DNA of 64,000 nucleotides, taken from contig NZ_LQPI01000042.1 in the NCBI RefSeq assembly GCF_002101775.1, forward strand, positions 62,001 through 126,000, given 5' to 3'. Shown here piece after piece: positions 8,590 through 20,398 of this stretch (position 1 is its first letter; each line of letters opens with the position of its first letter). The position numbers and the translations under genes are program-made. Source of the stretch: Mycolicibacter nonchromogenicus. GTDB lineage: Bacteria > Actinomycetota > Actinomycetes > Mycobacteriales > Mycobacteriaceae. The notes beneath the pieces are model-generated. The model did not search any database and had not been told where the DNA came from. It worked only from the letters and a program-made list of their open reading frames with translations.

Positions 8590-8654
8590 ACCCTACTTTC
8601 AAGTAGGGTTACGGCGGTCGTGGCACCCGTCACGGCTGCGTAATAAGGAGACCA
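8590..8654 (+). promoter_or_regulatory. Palindromic upstream element, copy B
   Basis: ACCCTACTT-TC-AAGTAGGGT is a perfect inverted repeat with 9-bp arms (8590-8609), 45 bases before the start of paralogue 3. The stretch to the ATG is clearly alignable with copy A (CGTGGCAC.CGTCACG, CGTAA, AGGAGACCA). Sequence further upstream is not conserved between the two copies, so the conservation is limited to this element. Confidence 0.6.
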
Positions 8655-9734
8655 ATGCAACACACCATCCCCTCCCCCTGGGTCGCCGCCGGGGTGGCGC
8701 TGGTCGGCGCCGGCGCTATCGCCGCCACCCCGGTCGACGTCCCGCTCCCCTCGCTACCGCGTCTGCAGGCTCATCCCGTAGAACTGACCGCCAGCTGGTC
8801 CGACGTGCTCGCCGCCGCCGAGGCGAACGCCGGGGACATCTGGAACCATTTCTCCGCCGTGCCGTTCCCGGCACTGGAGCAGCAACTGGCCAACCAGATC
8901 GGCTACGTCCAGGGCCTGCTCGACGGTTCACTGAACTTCAACGACGTGATCCAGGACATCGCGGACCACGCGACTGCGGTGTTCGGTGCACCCGCGAGCG
9001 GCGACACCCCCGCCGACCCCGGCGCGCTGTTCGGGCCGTTCCTGCCCGAGGGCGGTCCCACCGACACGCTGTACCAGTCGCTCGACACCACGGTCAACAG
9101 CACCGGTACCGGCCTGTTCGAGATCATCACGCTCAACCACGAGCAACTATCGCTCCTGTTGGGCGGCGCACTTCCGAACCTTCTCGAACCCCTCGGCCTC
9201 GACGAGTCGGCGCTGCCGTTGGTGCAGTCGCTGCTCGACTTCTCCGAATCCCCGCTGAGCGGCGTATTAGTCGGCCAGATCGGCACCATGCTCAGCCCGG
9301 TCCTGCAGTTCAACGACGACGTCCACGCCATCTCCGATGCGCTCTTCGGCGCCACCCCGGATTGGGACACCGCCCTGCAGAGCCTGGCGAATATGCCGGC
9401 GAACATCACCGACGCCTACCTCAACGGCTACGGATCGGTGGACCTGCTGCCACTGCTGGATCAGCTGGGCATCAGCCTGCCGACCATCGAACTCATCGCC
9501 GGTCTGCCGACCGACGTCACCGGGCTCGACCTGGAACTGGGCGGGCTGCTCAGCGGCGGGGGTTCACTGTTCGACGCCATCGGATTGGGTGCCGACGGCG
9601 GCCCCGACTTCGGCTCGTTGGACCTGTCCGGCCTGGCGGTGGGTCCGATCGCCTCGCTCGTCGAGCTCGGCCAGTCGATCGCAATGTCGCTGGGCTGGGA
9701 CGGCGTCAGCGACATCCTCTCCGGCCTGTTCTAG
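8655..9734 (+). CDS. Secreted mycobacterial protein, GjpA-like family, paralogue 3
   Basis: 359 residues. The signal peptide (SPWVAAGVALVGAGAIAATP) is nearly identical to that of paralogue 2. The mature part carries the family core (SPLSGVLVGQIGTMLSPVLQF, DWDTALQSLANMPANITDAY, LNGYGSVDLLPLL) and the ending MSLGWDGVSDIL. It has an extra Pro/Gly/Asp-rich insert around residues 110-150 that is absent from paralogue 2. The ATG follows AGGAGA. No catalytic motif is recognisable, so a structural or pore function fits better than an enzyme, but this is inference. Confidence 0.75.
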   Translation: MQHTIPSPWVAAGVALVGAGAIAATPVDVPLPSLPRLQAHPVELTASWSDVLAAAEANAGDIWNHFSAVPFPALEQQLANQIGYVQGLLDGSLNFNDVIQDIADHATAVFGAPASGDTPADPGALFGPFLPEGGPTDTLYQSLDTTVNSTGTGLFEIITLNHEQLSLLLGGALPNLLEPLGLDESALPLVQSLLDFSESPLSGVLVGQIGTMLSPVLQFNDDVHAISDALFGATPDWDTALQSLANMPANITDAYLNGYGSVDLLPLLDQLGISLPTIELIAGLPTDVTGLDLELGGLLSGGGSLFDAIGLGADGGPDFGSLDLSGLAVGPIASLVELGQSIAMSLGWDGVSDILSGLF

Positions 9735-9755
9735 TAACCGGCACATCGATTCCGG

Positions 9756-9786
9756 CCGGGTGGTCTCCGACACAGGGGCCACCCGG
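9756..9786 (+). terminator. Hairpin after paralogue 3
   Basis: CCGGGTGG pairs with CCACCCGG across a 15-base loop, starting about 20 bases after the stop codon. It closes the three-gene array. Confidence 0.6.
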
Positions 9787-9810
9787 TCGGCGCCGGTTCT
9801 CACAGAAGTA

Positions 9811-9839
9811 TTACTGACTCCGCCCTGACGCCTTAAATA
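9811..9839 (+). promoter_or_regulatory. Candidate promoter of a small transcript
   Basis: TTACTG and TAAATA are separated by 17 bases, a reasonable SigA-type promoter in an otherwise GC-rich gap. Transcription would start near 9847. It would run through a 7-bp hairpin (9873-9893, CGGTGAC/GTCACCG) into the 29-codon frame at 9930. Confidence 0.4.
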
Positions 9840-9929
9840 TCGGGCTTACCTTGGGTTTCAACGGGTCGACAGCGGTGACTCACCACGTCACCGCCGCACC
9901 AGCCCGACGAGCGAAAAGGATGGCCCACG

Positions 9930-10019
9930 ATGTTGATCGACTTCCGGTGGTTGCAGTTCATCTTCGACCACCGGGGCTCCCGCCGCCTGTCGCAGACACG
10001 CGCCATCACCGCCGGCTGA
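9930..10019 (+). CDS. Possible 29-residue small protein
   Basis: ATG TTG ATC GAC starts a short frame ending at TGA 10019, with AAAAGGA nine bases upstream. The peptide has an aromatic, hydrophobic N-terminal half (MLIDFRWLQFIFDH) and a basic C-terminal half (RGSRRLSQTRAITAG). It is not recognised. A promoter-like pair and a hairpin lie upstream, and the frame ends just before the 3' end of the convergent gatB. An overlapping ATG at 9920 opens another frame without a matching codon pattern. It could be a leader peptide whose target gene has gone, a free small protein, or chance. Confidence 0.35.
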   Translation: MLIDFRWLQFIFDHRGSRRLSQTRAITAG

Positions 10020-10032
10020 GGCAGGCGGCGCA

Positions 10033-11538
<1,506 letters not shown>

Positions 11539-11575
11539 GCCGCAAAGTCTAGGTGACCCGCTCAGTCAGACTTGG

Positions 11576-12244
11576 TCACACCGGCCAGTCCTCCATCCGG
11601 TAGGCGGCGTCGAAGAACATCCATTCATAACGCGCGGCGGTGTGCAGATGCCGGCGCATCAGCTCCCACTCCGCACCGCGAACATGAGTCCCGATGCGGT
11701 CGGTGACGGCGAGTACCGCCTCGACCACCGCCTGGTACTGCTGGCCCGCGTAGGTGTCGATCCACCGCTGGAACAGCGGCTCCGGCGAGCCATGGCGCTG
11801 CAGGTGCTCACCCACCCGGGCGTAGACCCAATAGCAGGGCAGCACGGCGGCGACGGCCTCGGCGTAGGAGCCGTAAGCGGTGACCGCCAGCAGATAGCTG
11901 GTGTAGCCCTGGGTCGTCGGGGCGATCGGCAGCGCGGCAGCGGCCTGGGCGTCGAGCCCCAGATCCGCCAGCAGCCCGGCATGCAGGTCCGCTTCGGCGG
12001 TGATCGCCACACCCGCGTGTTCGGTGAACATCGTCAGCTCCGACTCGATCGGCGCCTTGGCCGCGCAAGCCGCCAGTGCGCGTGCATATCCGCGCAGGTA
12101 ATGCCCGTCTTGCACAAGGTAGTGGCGAAACTGATTGCGCCCCAACGTTCCCTTGGTCAGCTCGGTGACGAACGGATGCTCGCAGATCTGCCGGTAGATG
12201 CCGTCGATGGGGGCCCACAGCCGCTCACGGTTCCGCTCGGTCAT
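11576..12244 (-). CDS. tenA: TenA/THI-4 family thiamine salvage enzyme
   Basis: 222 residues. TenA-type thiaminase II hydrolyses the amino-pyrimidine breakdown product of thiamine so that the pyrimidine can be reused. The family signature FRHYLVQDGHYLRGYARAL, the catalytic Cys in AAVLPCYWVYARVG (about residue 136) and the C-terminal YEWMFFDAAYRMEDWP with its Glu are all visible, so it should be active. The short ATG start at 12244 fits the family length. It is 37 bases upstream of gatB and could be co-transcribed with it. It is absent from this position in M. tuberculosis as far as I recall. Confidence 0.88.
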   Translation of the reverse strand: MTERNRERLWAPIDGIYRQICEHPFVTELTKGTLGRNQFRHYLVQDGHYLRGYARALAACAAKAPIESELTMFTEHAGVAITAEADLHAGLLADLGLDAQAAAALPIAPTTQGYTSYLLAVTAYGSYAEAVAAVLPCYWVYARVGEHLQRHGSPEPLFQRWIDTYAGQQYQAVVEAVLAVTDRIGTHVRGAEWELMRRHLHTAARYEWMFFDAAYRMEDWPV

Positions 12245-12281
12245 ACCTCACGGTAGGTGACACCGCCCTAGACTGAGCCGC

Positions 12282-12668
12282 ATGCCCGAGCGCAACGTAC
12301 TGGGCGGCCCCCTGGAGCCGTGTGGCAACGACCCGATCACCGGTTTCTACCGCGACGGCTGCTGCTCCTCGGGACCCGAAGACATCGGCCTGCACACGAT
12401 CTGTGCCGTCGTCACCGGCGAATTCCTGGAACACCAGCGCTCGATCGGCAACGATCTGTCCACCCCGATGCCGGCCTACCGGTTCCCGGGGCTGACGCCC
12501 GGTGATCGCTGGTGCGTCACCGCGCTGAACTGGCTGCGGGCCCACCGCGACGGCTGCGCCGCTCCTGTGGTGCTGGCGTCCACCCACGAACGCACCCTGG
12601 AAGTGGTCGCCCTCGAGGTGCTGGCGGAATACGCCGTCGACGTGCCCGACGACCCGAGCGACCTCTGA
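12282..12668 (+). CDS. DUF2237 family protein
   Basis: 128 residues. It matches the small conserved family DUF2237: ERNVLGGPLEPCGNDPITGFYRDGCC near the N-terminus and the Cys in GDRWCVTALNWLRA. Several conserved Cys (CG, CC, IC, WC) suggest a metal or disulfide role, but no function is established. It is divergent from tenA, with a gap of only 37 bases that must hold both promoters. Confidence 0.85.
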   Translation: MPERNVLGGPLEPCGNDPITGFYRDGCCSSGPEDIGLHTICAVVTGEFLEHQRSIGNDLSTPMPAYRFPGLTPGDRWCVTALNWLRAHRDGCAAPVVLASTHERTLEVVALEVLAEYAVDVPDDPSDL

Positions 12669-12688
12669 GCCCGGCCGGCGTTCGCCGG

Positions 12689-13036
12689 TCAGTTGCCGAG
12701 GGTTGCTCCCACACCGGTGTTGCTCTGCTGACGGCGCTTCTCGTACCAGACGAATTCGTCGACCAGTGCGCCGTCCTCGGGGCAGTCGGCCCGCACCGAC
12801 CCGGCCAGCAGGCGCCCGGTCTGGTCCGCGGGCAGGCCACTGGTAGCCAGGATGTGGCTCACAGCGAGTTTGACCCCTACCAGGTTCGGCTGGTCCTTGA
12901 TCAAGGCGCAGACATCGCCTCCGTGATCGGCGACGTAGTCACCGATCTGGTCACCGTTGGCGTGAGCCGGAATCGACAGCACCAGCCCCACCGGCAGACC
13001 GCACAGCACCGCGGCACACCAAGCCATCTTTCCCAT
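12689..13036 (-). CDS. Secreted DUF732 protein
   Basis: 115 residues. DUF732 proteins are small, exported mycobacterial proteins of unknown function. A signal peptide (MAWCAAVLCGLPVGLVLSIPAHA) is followed by a helical domain with two Cys (VCALIK and RADCPEDG) that probably form a disulfide. The ATG at 13036 has a near-perfect ribosome-binding site (GGAGGTGAG), which decides the start; upstream in-frame codons lack one. The gene is convergent with DUF2237. Confidence 0.85.
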   Translation of the reverse strand: MGKMAWCAAVLCGLPVGLVLSIPAHANGDQIGDYVADHGGDVCALIKDQPNLVGVKLAVSHILATSGLPADQTGRLLAGSVRADCPEDGALVDEFVWYEKRRQQSNTGVGATLGN

Positions 13037-13116
13037 ACTCACCTCCAACCACTTCGGCAGCAACAAGCACAACCTCACCAGTGTGAGGCTTTTTCGCGAC
13101 GTTGTCACATCGCGGG

Positions 13117-14148
13117 TCAGCCGAAAAACGCCGCCGCATCGTCGTAGCGGCTCTGCGGCACCACTTTGAGCTGCCGGACGGCGTCGGCCAACGGCACCCT
13201 GCCGATCTCCTGGCCGCGCAGCGACACCATCATCCCGTACTCGCCCGCGTGGGCGGCATCCGCGGCGTTCACGCCGAAGCGGGTCGCGAGCACCCGGTCG
13301 TAGGCGGTCGGGGTGCCACCGCGCTGGACGTGACCCAGCACTGTCGTGCGGACTTCTTTCTTGACGCGCCTTTCGATTTCAACAGCCAGCTGGGCGGCCA
13401 CGCCGGTGAACCGCTCGTGGCCGAACTCATCGACCCCGCCGGCCCGCAGCTCCATGGAGCCGGACGCGGGTTTGGCCCCTTCGGCGACGACGCAGATGAA
13501 GTGCGACGACCCGTGCTGGAAGCGCTGTTTGACCAGCCGGCACACCTCTTCGACGTCAAAGGGTTGCTCGGGGATCAGCGTCATGTGCGCACCGGTGGCC
13601 AGGCCGGCGTTGAGCGCGATCCACCCGGCGTGGCGGCCCATCACCTCGACCAGCATCACCCGCTGGTGCGATTCGGCGGTGGAGTGCAGCCGGTCTATGG
13701 CGTCGGTGGCGACCTGCAGCGCGGTGTCATGGCCGAAAGTGACGTCGGTGCAGTCAATGTCGTTGTCGATGGTCTTGGGCACCCCGACCACCGGGACGTT
13801 CTCCTGCGACAGCCAGTGCGCCGCGGTCAAAGTGCCCTCGCCCCCGATCGGGATGAGCACGTCGATGCCGTTGTCATCGAGGGTCTGTTTCACCTGATCC
13901 AGGCCGGCGCGCAGCTTGTCCGGGTTCACCCGGGCTGTCCCGAGCATGGTGCCGCCCTTGCCCAGCAGCCGATCGTTGCGGTCGTCGTTGGCCAACTGAA
14001 TGCGACGGTTCTCCAACAGGCCGCGCCAGCCGTCTTGGAATCCGACCACCGTGGAGCCATAGCGGGAGTCGCAGGTGCGCACCACCGCTCTGATCACCGC
14101 ATTCAGTCCCGGACAGTCGCCGCCGCCGGTGAGCACTCCGATCCGCAT
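13117..14148 (-). CDS. pfkA: ATP-dependent 6-phosphofructokinase
   Basis: 343 residues, the same as M. tuberculosis PfkA (Rv3010c). It phosphorylates fructose 6-phosphate in glycolysis. The start [20 protein letters not shown] has the ATP-binding [45 protein letters not shown] (with the catalytic Asp region), [12 protein letters not shown] and [13 protein letters not shown] are all intact. The ATG at 14148 was chosen by family length; the longer open frame upstream is not conserved. The gene lies between gatB and gatA, as in other mycobacteria. Confidence 0.97.
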   Translation of the reverse strand: MRIGVLTGGGDCPGLNAVIRAVVRTCDSRYGSTVVGFQDGWRGLLENRRIQLANDDRNDRLLGKGGTMLGTARVNPDKLRAGLDQVKQTLDDNGIDVLIPIGGEGTLTAAHWLSQENVPVVGVPKTIDNDIDCTDVTFGHDTALQVATDAIDRLHSTAESHQRVMLVEVMGRHAGWIALNAGLATGAHMTLIPEQPFDVEEVCRLVKQRFQHGSSHFICVVAEGAKPASGSMELRAGGVDEFGHERFTGVAAQLAVEIERRVKKEVRTTVLGHVQRGGTPTAYDRVLATRFGVNAADAAHAGEYGMMVSLRGQEIGRVPLADAVRQLKVVPQSRYDDAAAFFG

Positions 14149-14251
14149 GACGCCTATCTTGCCGCGCGAATTCCGTTCCCGCGCGAGCTGACACAGAATC
14201 GTGGCGAGCGTCTCGTGAATGCGTGTCTGCTCGCGCACGGAATTGGCCGCG

Positions 14252-15729
<1,478 letters not shown>

Positions 15730-15733
<4 letters not shown>

Positions 15734-16029
15734 TGGCTCTCTCCCAGGATCTGCGGAACCGCGAAACGGCCGTCCTCGGCGCGGGGGGCTGCCGCGAGCG
15801 CCTGCTCTTGGGTCAGGCAGGGCACGATCTCGTCGGGCCGGGTGACGTTGACGGCTTTGAGCGGATTGTCGGTCGCCTCGACGCCGGTGACGTCGACTGA
15901 CTGGATTGTGCTGACATGGGTCAGGATGGCGTCGAGCTGGCCTGCGAAGCCGTCCAACTCGGCGTCGGTCAGTGCCAGCCGGGCCAACCGGGCCAGGTGG
16001 GCTACGTCGTCACGAGAGATCTGGGACAC
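15730..16029 (-). CDS. gatC: Aspartyl/glutamyl-tRNA amidotransferase subunit C
   Basis: 99 residues, the usual GatC length. This small subunit stabilises the GatA-GatB complex. [18 protein letters not shown] and the C-terminal part ([25 protein letters not shown]) are typical. The GTG start at 16029 is chosen by family length, since the open frame continues upstream without conserved sequence. It is translationally coupled to gatA by ATGA. Confidence 0.95.
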
Positions 16030-16141
16030 GGGTGCAAAGCCTAGTCGTCCGCTCGCCCGGAGCGTGAAGCCAGCGGGGGTAGCGAGCGTGACCTCAGCCT
16101 CACTCTCCGCGGGGCGGCGGGCGCTGTGGGAAAGTTTGCCC

Positions 16142-16807
16142 ATGCCTTCCTATCTGCTGCGCGTCGAACTCGACGATCGCCCCGGCAGCCTGGGTTCGCT
16201 GGCCGTGGGCCTGGGCTCGGTGGGCGCCGACATCCTGTCGCTGGACGTCGTGGAACGCGGCACCGGCTCGGCGATCGATGACCTGGTGGTCGAGTTGCCA
16301 CGGGGATCGATGCCAGATGTGCTGATCACCGCCGCCGAGCGGCTGCCCGGAGTGCGGGTGCACAGTGTGCGCCCGCATACCGGCCTGCTGGACGCCCACC
16401 GCGAACTCGAGCTCATCGATCACGTCGCAGCGGCCGGGGACCGCAACGCCAAGTTGCAGAAGCTGGCTGACGAGGCGCCGCGGGTGCTGCGGGTCAGTTG
16501 GTGCACCGTGCTGGCCAGCGAGGGGGCCGACGGATCCTTCCGCCGGCTGGCGGGCAGTCGGGGAACCCCGGAGACCGACGTCGCCGCGGTGCCGTGGCTG
16601 CCGATCGAACGTGCCACTTCCCTGGACAACACCGCCGACTGGGTGCCCACGGTATGGCGGGACATGGACATCGCCCTGGCGGCCGCGCCACTGGGCAATC
16701 CGAGCACCGCCGTGGTGCTGGGCCGCACGGGCGGACCCGCTTTCCTGCCGGCCGAAGTGGTCCGCCTGGGCTACCTGGCCGGGATCGTGGCCACCCTGCT
16801 GCGCTGA
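16142..16807 (+). CDS. ACT-domain amino-acid-binding protein
   Basis: 221 residues, homologous to Rv3013, which also lies beside gatC. The N-terminal ACT domain begins [22 protein letters not shown], the standard ligand-binding fold for amino-acid sensing. The rest resembles GAF-like or uncharacterised mycobacterial sequence with no catalytic motif. The target is unknown. It is divergent from gatCA with 112 bases between starts, so its position suggests, but does not prove, a link to amino-acid supply. Confidence 0.85.
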   Translation: MPSYLLRVELDDRPGSLGSLAVGLGSVGADILSLDVVERGTGSAIDDLVVELPRGSMPDVLITAAERLPGVRVHSVRPHTGLLDAHRELELIDHVAAAGDRNAKLQKLADEAPRVLRVSWCTVLASEGADGSFRRLAGSRGTPETDVAAVPWLPIERATSLDNTADWVPTVWRDMDIALAAAPLGNPSTAVVLGRTGGPAFLPAEVVRLGYLAGIVATLLR

Positions 16808-16841
16808 GCGGCCGACTCGCCGGCAACCGCGACCGGGCTGT

Positions 16842-17435
16842 TCAGGTGTCGTGCGTGGGCGCCTGCAACGCCTTGTGCAGGACCAGGCGGGTCTGAGCGA
16901 TCGCGTCGTCCGGTGCGACACCGCCGCGGGCGATCAGCGTGGCAGCCGCCAGAATCTGGATGCCGAAGGTGGTGGCCGCGGCGATGGGCGAAATCCGCTG
17001 GTCGATCTCGCCGGCCACCTGGGCCCGGCGCATTGCGCCGGCGAGCACCTCGACCGACTGCGCCTCGGCCACCAACCGGCTGGGATCGGCGATCGGGGCC
17101 AGGATCAACACCCGGTAGCGACTGGCGACCTCGACTGTGGGTCCGACCAACTCGATGAGGCTCGGCAGCACCGGCGCGGTTTTCGGCAGCGAGAGATACA
17201 GCTCGCGCATTTTCGCGACCGCGGCCTGGTGGATTGCGCCGACGAGCCGTTCGCGGCTCGGGAAATGCCGGTAGAGGGTGCCGCGATTGAGTTCGGCGGC
17301 GTCAGCGATCTCCTGCATGGACGCATTCGGATCGCCCGCGAGCACTGCCGTTGCCGCGTCGAGAATCCGCAGTCGGTTCTCGACCACGTCCGATCGCATC
17401 CGGGTCGTATCGACCGACGAACCCCCTCGCGCCAT
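16842..17435 (-). CDS. TetR-family regulator of the adjacent catabolic regulon
   Basis: 197 residues. The HTH reads NASMQEIADAAELNRGTLYRHF, as in TetR proteins, and the C-terminal part (AAATTFGIQILAAATLIARGG) is a helical ligand domain. It is divergent from the monooxygenase gene, and the 119-base gap holds a 25-bp palindrome with perfect 11-bp arms, the likely operator. A second, almost identical palindrome lies upstream of the GH5 gene at 22.8 kb. This points to control of both transcription units and of itself. The inducer is unknown; TetR repressors beside Baeyer-Villiger monooxygenases often respond to ketone or steroid-like substrates. Confidence 0.88.
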   Translation of the reverse strand: MARGGSSVDTTRMRSDVVENRLRILDAATAVLAGDPNASMQEIADAAELNRGTLYRHFPSRERLVGAIHQAAVAKMRELYLSLPKTAPVLPSLIELVGPTVEVASRYRVLILAPIADPSRLVAEAQSVEVLAGAMRRAQVAGEIDQRISPIAAATTFGIQILAAATLIARGGVAPDDAIAQTRLVLHKALQAPTHDT

Positions 17436-17474
17436 GTTGACAGCCTAATCGACGCGTGCCACACTTCCAGCACC

Positions 17475-17499
17475 GAAATGCAACACCTTGTTGCATTTC
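17475..17499. promoter_or_regulatory. 25-bp TetR-type operator palindrome, site 1
   Basis: GAAATGCAACA and TGTTGCATTTC are perfect inverted arms separated by CCT. It lies 40 bases before the TetR start and 56 bases before the monooxygenase start. Its length, symmetry and position in a divergent gap are typical of TetR operators. Confidence 0.85.
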
Positions 17500-17554
17500 A
17501 ACCCCCCTCGGGTGGTCCGCCGGTACCCGGACCCCGGGCAACTAGCGAGGACAC

Positions 17555-19162
17555 ATGGCCACCACTGATCACGCCGGGGCGCCACCACACGACAGTCGTG
17601 CGGCCGACGCCCGGCCGGACCGGTCCCCCACCCCCGACCATGAGGTCGTCATCATCGGCGCCGGATTCTCCGGCATCGGTGCGGCAATCAAGCTCCGCGA
17701 GAACAACTTCGACGACTTCGTCATCATCGACGACGGCGACGGGGTGGGCGGCACCTGGCATTGGAACACCTACCCCGGGGTCGCCGTCGACATCCCCTCG
17801 TACAGCTATCAATTCTCGTTCGAGAAGCGGGCCACCTGGTCACGTTCCTATGCCAACGGCGAAGAACTTGCCGACTACGCCAACCACTGCGTGGACAAAT
17901 ACGGCCTCCGCGACAAACTGCGGCTGAACACGAGCGTGACATCGGCCCGCTTTGATGAGGCCAATTCACTCTGGCGACTGGAGACCGAGCGCCATGGAGA
18001 AATCAGTGCGCGGTTCGTGATCAACGCCTCCGGCGCGCTCACCACGCCGAAGATGCCCGACATCGAGGGCATTGAACTCTTCGCCGGGACTGTCATGCAC
18101 AGCGCCCGCTGGGATGCGTCGGTCGACTACTCCGACGCCCGTGTCGGAATAATCGGAACCGGAGCCTCCGCGGTTCAGATCATTCCCGCAATCGCTGCTC
18201 AAACCCGCAGTCTCACCGTATTCCAGCGGACTCCGATCTGGTGTATGCCGAAGCTGGACCTCAAGATTCCGCGGCGCCTCCAGAACTGGATCGGCAAAGT
18301 CCCCGCCCTCGAACTCGCTCTCCGCGGCGCCAGTCAGGCGTTTGTCGAGATCACCTTTCCCATCGTGGCGCACTATCACAAGTTCTTCCCCGTGGGAAAG
18401 GTCGCGCAGAGCCAGGCGAAGCTCTACCTGTACAGCCAGGTGAAGGACCCCGAGCTCCGCGACAAACTGCTGCCGAAGTACACCTTGGGATGCAAGCGGC
18501 CGAGTTTCCACAACACCTACTACGCGACCTACAACAGAGCCAACGTCCATCTGGAGACCAATGCGATCAGCCGCGTCGATGCGGGTGGCGTCATCACCGC
18601 CGATGGGACCACACACGAACTCGACGTGCTCATCCTTGCCACCGGATTCAAAATCGCCTCCCCGGATGCGAATCCGACCTACGAGCTGATCGGCAACTCC
18701 GGTCGGCGGCTGGCGGACTGGTGGGACACCAACCGGTTGCAGGCCTACGAAGGGGTGAGCGTTCCGGGGTTCCCCAACCACTTCTCCGTGTACGGCCCCT
18801 ACGGATACAACGGTTCGTCCTACTTCAACCTGATCGAAGCCCAGACCGCGCATATCGTGCGCTGCCTGACCCATGCCCGCGACACCCACAGCAACTACGT
18901 CGAGGTCACGGCCGACGCCAACGCCCGGTTCTTCGAAGACATGCTGTCCCGCCGGTACCGTCAGATCTTCTGGCAGACCGGCTGCCAGAATTCGAACAGC
19001 TACTACTTCGACAAGCACGGCGACGTGCCCATCCGGCCCACCACGACCTGGCATACCGCGAGGCGCGCCAAGCGGTTTCCGCTCAACGACTACCTGTTCG
19101 CCACCGGCCGCCCGTCGGCCGATGCGCACCACACCGACTTCGACGTAGCCGGCACCGGCTGA
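17555..19162 (+). CDS. FAD-dependent monooxygenase, Baeyer-Villiger type
   Basis: 535 residues. Class B flavoprotein monooxygenase that uses FAD and NADPH to insert oxygen next to a ketone. The FAD site is VVIIGAGFSGIGAAIKL (about residue 30), followed by GVGGTWHWNTYPGVAVD. The Baeyer-Villiger fingerprint FxGxxxHxxxWD is present as FAGTVMHSARWD (about residue 177), and the NADPH site is VGIIGTGASAVQ (about 195). An N-terminal extension of about 28 polar residues precedes the FAD domain. The natural substrate cannot be read from the sequence. The next gene, an alcohol dehydrogenase 61 bases downstream, could supply the ketone or remove the product alcohol. Confidence 0.9.
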   Translation: MATTDHAGAPPHDSRAADARPDRSPTPDHEVVIIGAGFSGIGAAIKLRENNFDDFVIIDDGDGVGGTWHWNTYPGVAVDIPSYSYQFSFEKRATWSRSYANGEELADYANHCVDKYGLRDKLRLNTSVTSARFDEANSLWRLETERHGEISARFVINASGALTTPKMPDIEGIELFAGTVMHSARWDASVDYSDARVGIIGTGASAVQIIPAIAAQTRSLTVFQRTPIWCMPKLDLKIPRRLQNWIGKVPALELALRGASQAFVEITFPIVAHYHKFFPVGKVAQSQAKLYLYSQVKDPELRDKLLPKYTLGCKRPSFHNTYYATYNRANVHLETNAISRVDAGGVITADGTTHELDVLILATGFKIASPDANPTYELIGNSGRRLADWWDTNRLQAYEGVSVPGFPNHFSVYGPYGYNGSSYFNLIEAQTAHIVRCLTHARDTHSNYVEVTADANARFFEDMLSRRYRQIFWQTGCQNSNSYYFDKHGDVPIRPTTTWHTARRAKRFPLNDYLFATGRPSADAHHTDFDVAGTG

Positions 19163-19223
19163 GGCGTCCCAGCAGCACTTCCGTTCCACGACCCGCCGAC
19201 CCACCCAGACAGGCCAGTACAGC

Positions 19224-20369
19224 GTGAAAGCAGTTGTTTGCCACGACGGCACTTTGTCGGTTTCCGAACTTCCCTCACCGCGTCCGGGCCGCGGTCAAGT
19301 CCGCCTGAAGGTGCTCCGGTGCGGCATCTGCGGGTCTGACCTACACGCGCGGCACCACAGCGACGATCTCGCCGACGTCGCCGCCGACATGGGGTACCTG
19401 GGGGCGATGCGCTCGACCGACCACACCGTGTTCGGGCACGAGTTCTGCGGCGAGATCCTCGAATACGGTCCGCGGTGCAAGAAGCGGGCCCCGATCGGAA
19501 GCCGCGTCGTGGCGTTTCCGCTGCGGCGCGCGGGCGAGGGCATCCATCCGATCGGGCTCTCGGCGTCCGCGCCGGGCGGCTACGCCGAGGAACTGCTCGT
19601 CGAAGAATCGCTGATGGTGCCCGTCCCCGACGAACTCAGCACCGACATCGCCGCGCTGACCGAGCCCATGGCGGTCGGACTGCACACCGTGCGGCGCTCC
19701 AAGATCCGGCGAGGCCAGATCGCCGTCGTCATCGGCGCGGGCCCCATCGGGCTCGCAGTCGTGCTCATGCTCAAGGCGCGGGGCGTCCGCACGGTGATCG
19801 CCAGTGACTACAGCGCGGCGCGACGCGCGTTGGCCAAGAGATGCGGGGCCGACATCGTCGTCGATCCGGCGACCGAATCCCCCATCGACTACGTCGAGAA
19901 ACGGCCCGGGTACTTCACCAGCTCAGTAGCCGCGATGCGCCTGCTGCTGCGCGCCACCGAAGCGGCGAACACCGTGCCGGTCCCACTGTGGCAGACCTGG
20001 CGGGCGCTGGAATCCCTGGGGATCGGCCCCAAAGCCCCGGTGATCTTCGAATGTGTCGGCGTCCCCGGAGTCCTGAATTCGGTGATCACCTCCGCGCCGA
20101 TCATGTCGCGCATCGTCGTCGCCGGGGTGTGCATGGGCGAGGACCGGCTGCGGCTCGCGATGGCGATCAACAAGGAACTCGACATTCATTTCGCCCTGGG
20201 ATACACCCCGGTCGAGTTCCGCAAGACCGTCAGAATGCTCGCCAAAAAGAAGGTAGACCCGACCCCGCTGATCACCGCCACCGTCTCGCTGGCCGAGGTC
20301 GATGCGGCGTTCGAGTCGCTGGCCTCTCCCGACGACCACGCGAAGATCCTCATCGACCCGACGTCGTAA
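19224..20369 (+). CDS. Zinc-dependent alcohol dehydrogenase (MDR family)
   Basis: 381 residues. The catalytic-zinc residues are visible in LRCGICGSDLHAR (Cys) and TVFGHEFCGE (His and Glu). The NAD(P)-binding Rossmann motif is VVIGAGPIGLAVVLML. The usual four-Cys structural zinc lobe is missing: the region reads GPRCKKRAPIGSRVV, as in some MDR subgroups. The GTG at 19224 begins the conserved MKAVVCHDGTLSV. It probably acts with the upstream monooxygenase in oxidation of an alcohol or ketone and would share its TetR-controlled promoter. Confidence 0.88.
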   Translation: MKAVVCHDGTLSVSELPSPRPGRGQVRLKVLRCGICGSDLHARHHSDDLADVAADMGYLGAMRSTDHTVFGHEFCGEILEYGPRCKKRAPIGSRVVAFPLRRAGEGIHPIGLSASAPGGYAEELLVEESLMVPVPDELSTDIAALTEPMAVGLHTVRRSKIRRGQIAVVIGAGPIGLAVVLMLKARGVRTVIASDYSAARRALAKRCGADIVVDPATESPIDYVEKRPGYFTSSVAAMRLLLRATEAANTVPVPLWQTWRALESLGIGPKAPVIFECVGVPGVLNSVITSAPIMSRIVVAGVCMGEDRLRLAMAINKELDIHFALGYTPVEFRKTVRMLAKKKVDPTPLITATVSLAEVDAAFESLASPDDHAKILIDPTS

Positions 20370-20398
20370 GGCGCGCGTCGCGCCGCGGCCGGTGGCGC

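Larger units (their letters stand above)
8315..8654. other. 340-bp intergenic region between paralogues 2 and 3
   Basis: Holds a terminator hairpin near the left end and the second copy of the palindromic upstream element at the right end. Nothing else was recognised. Confidence 0.6.
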
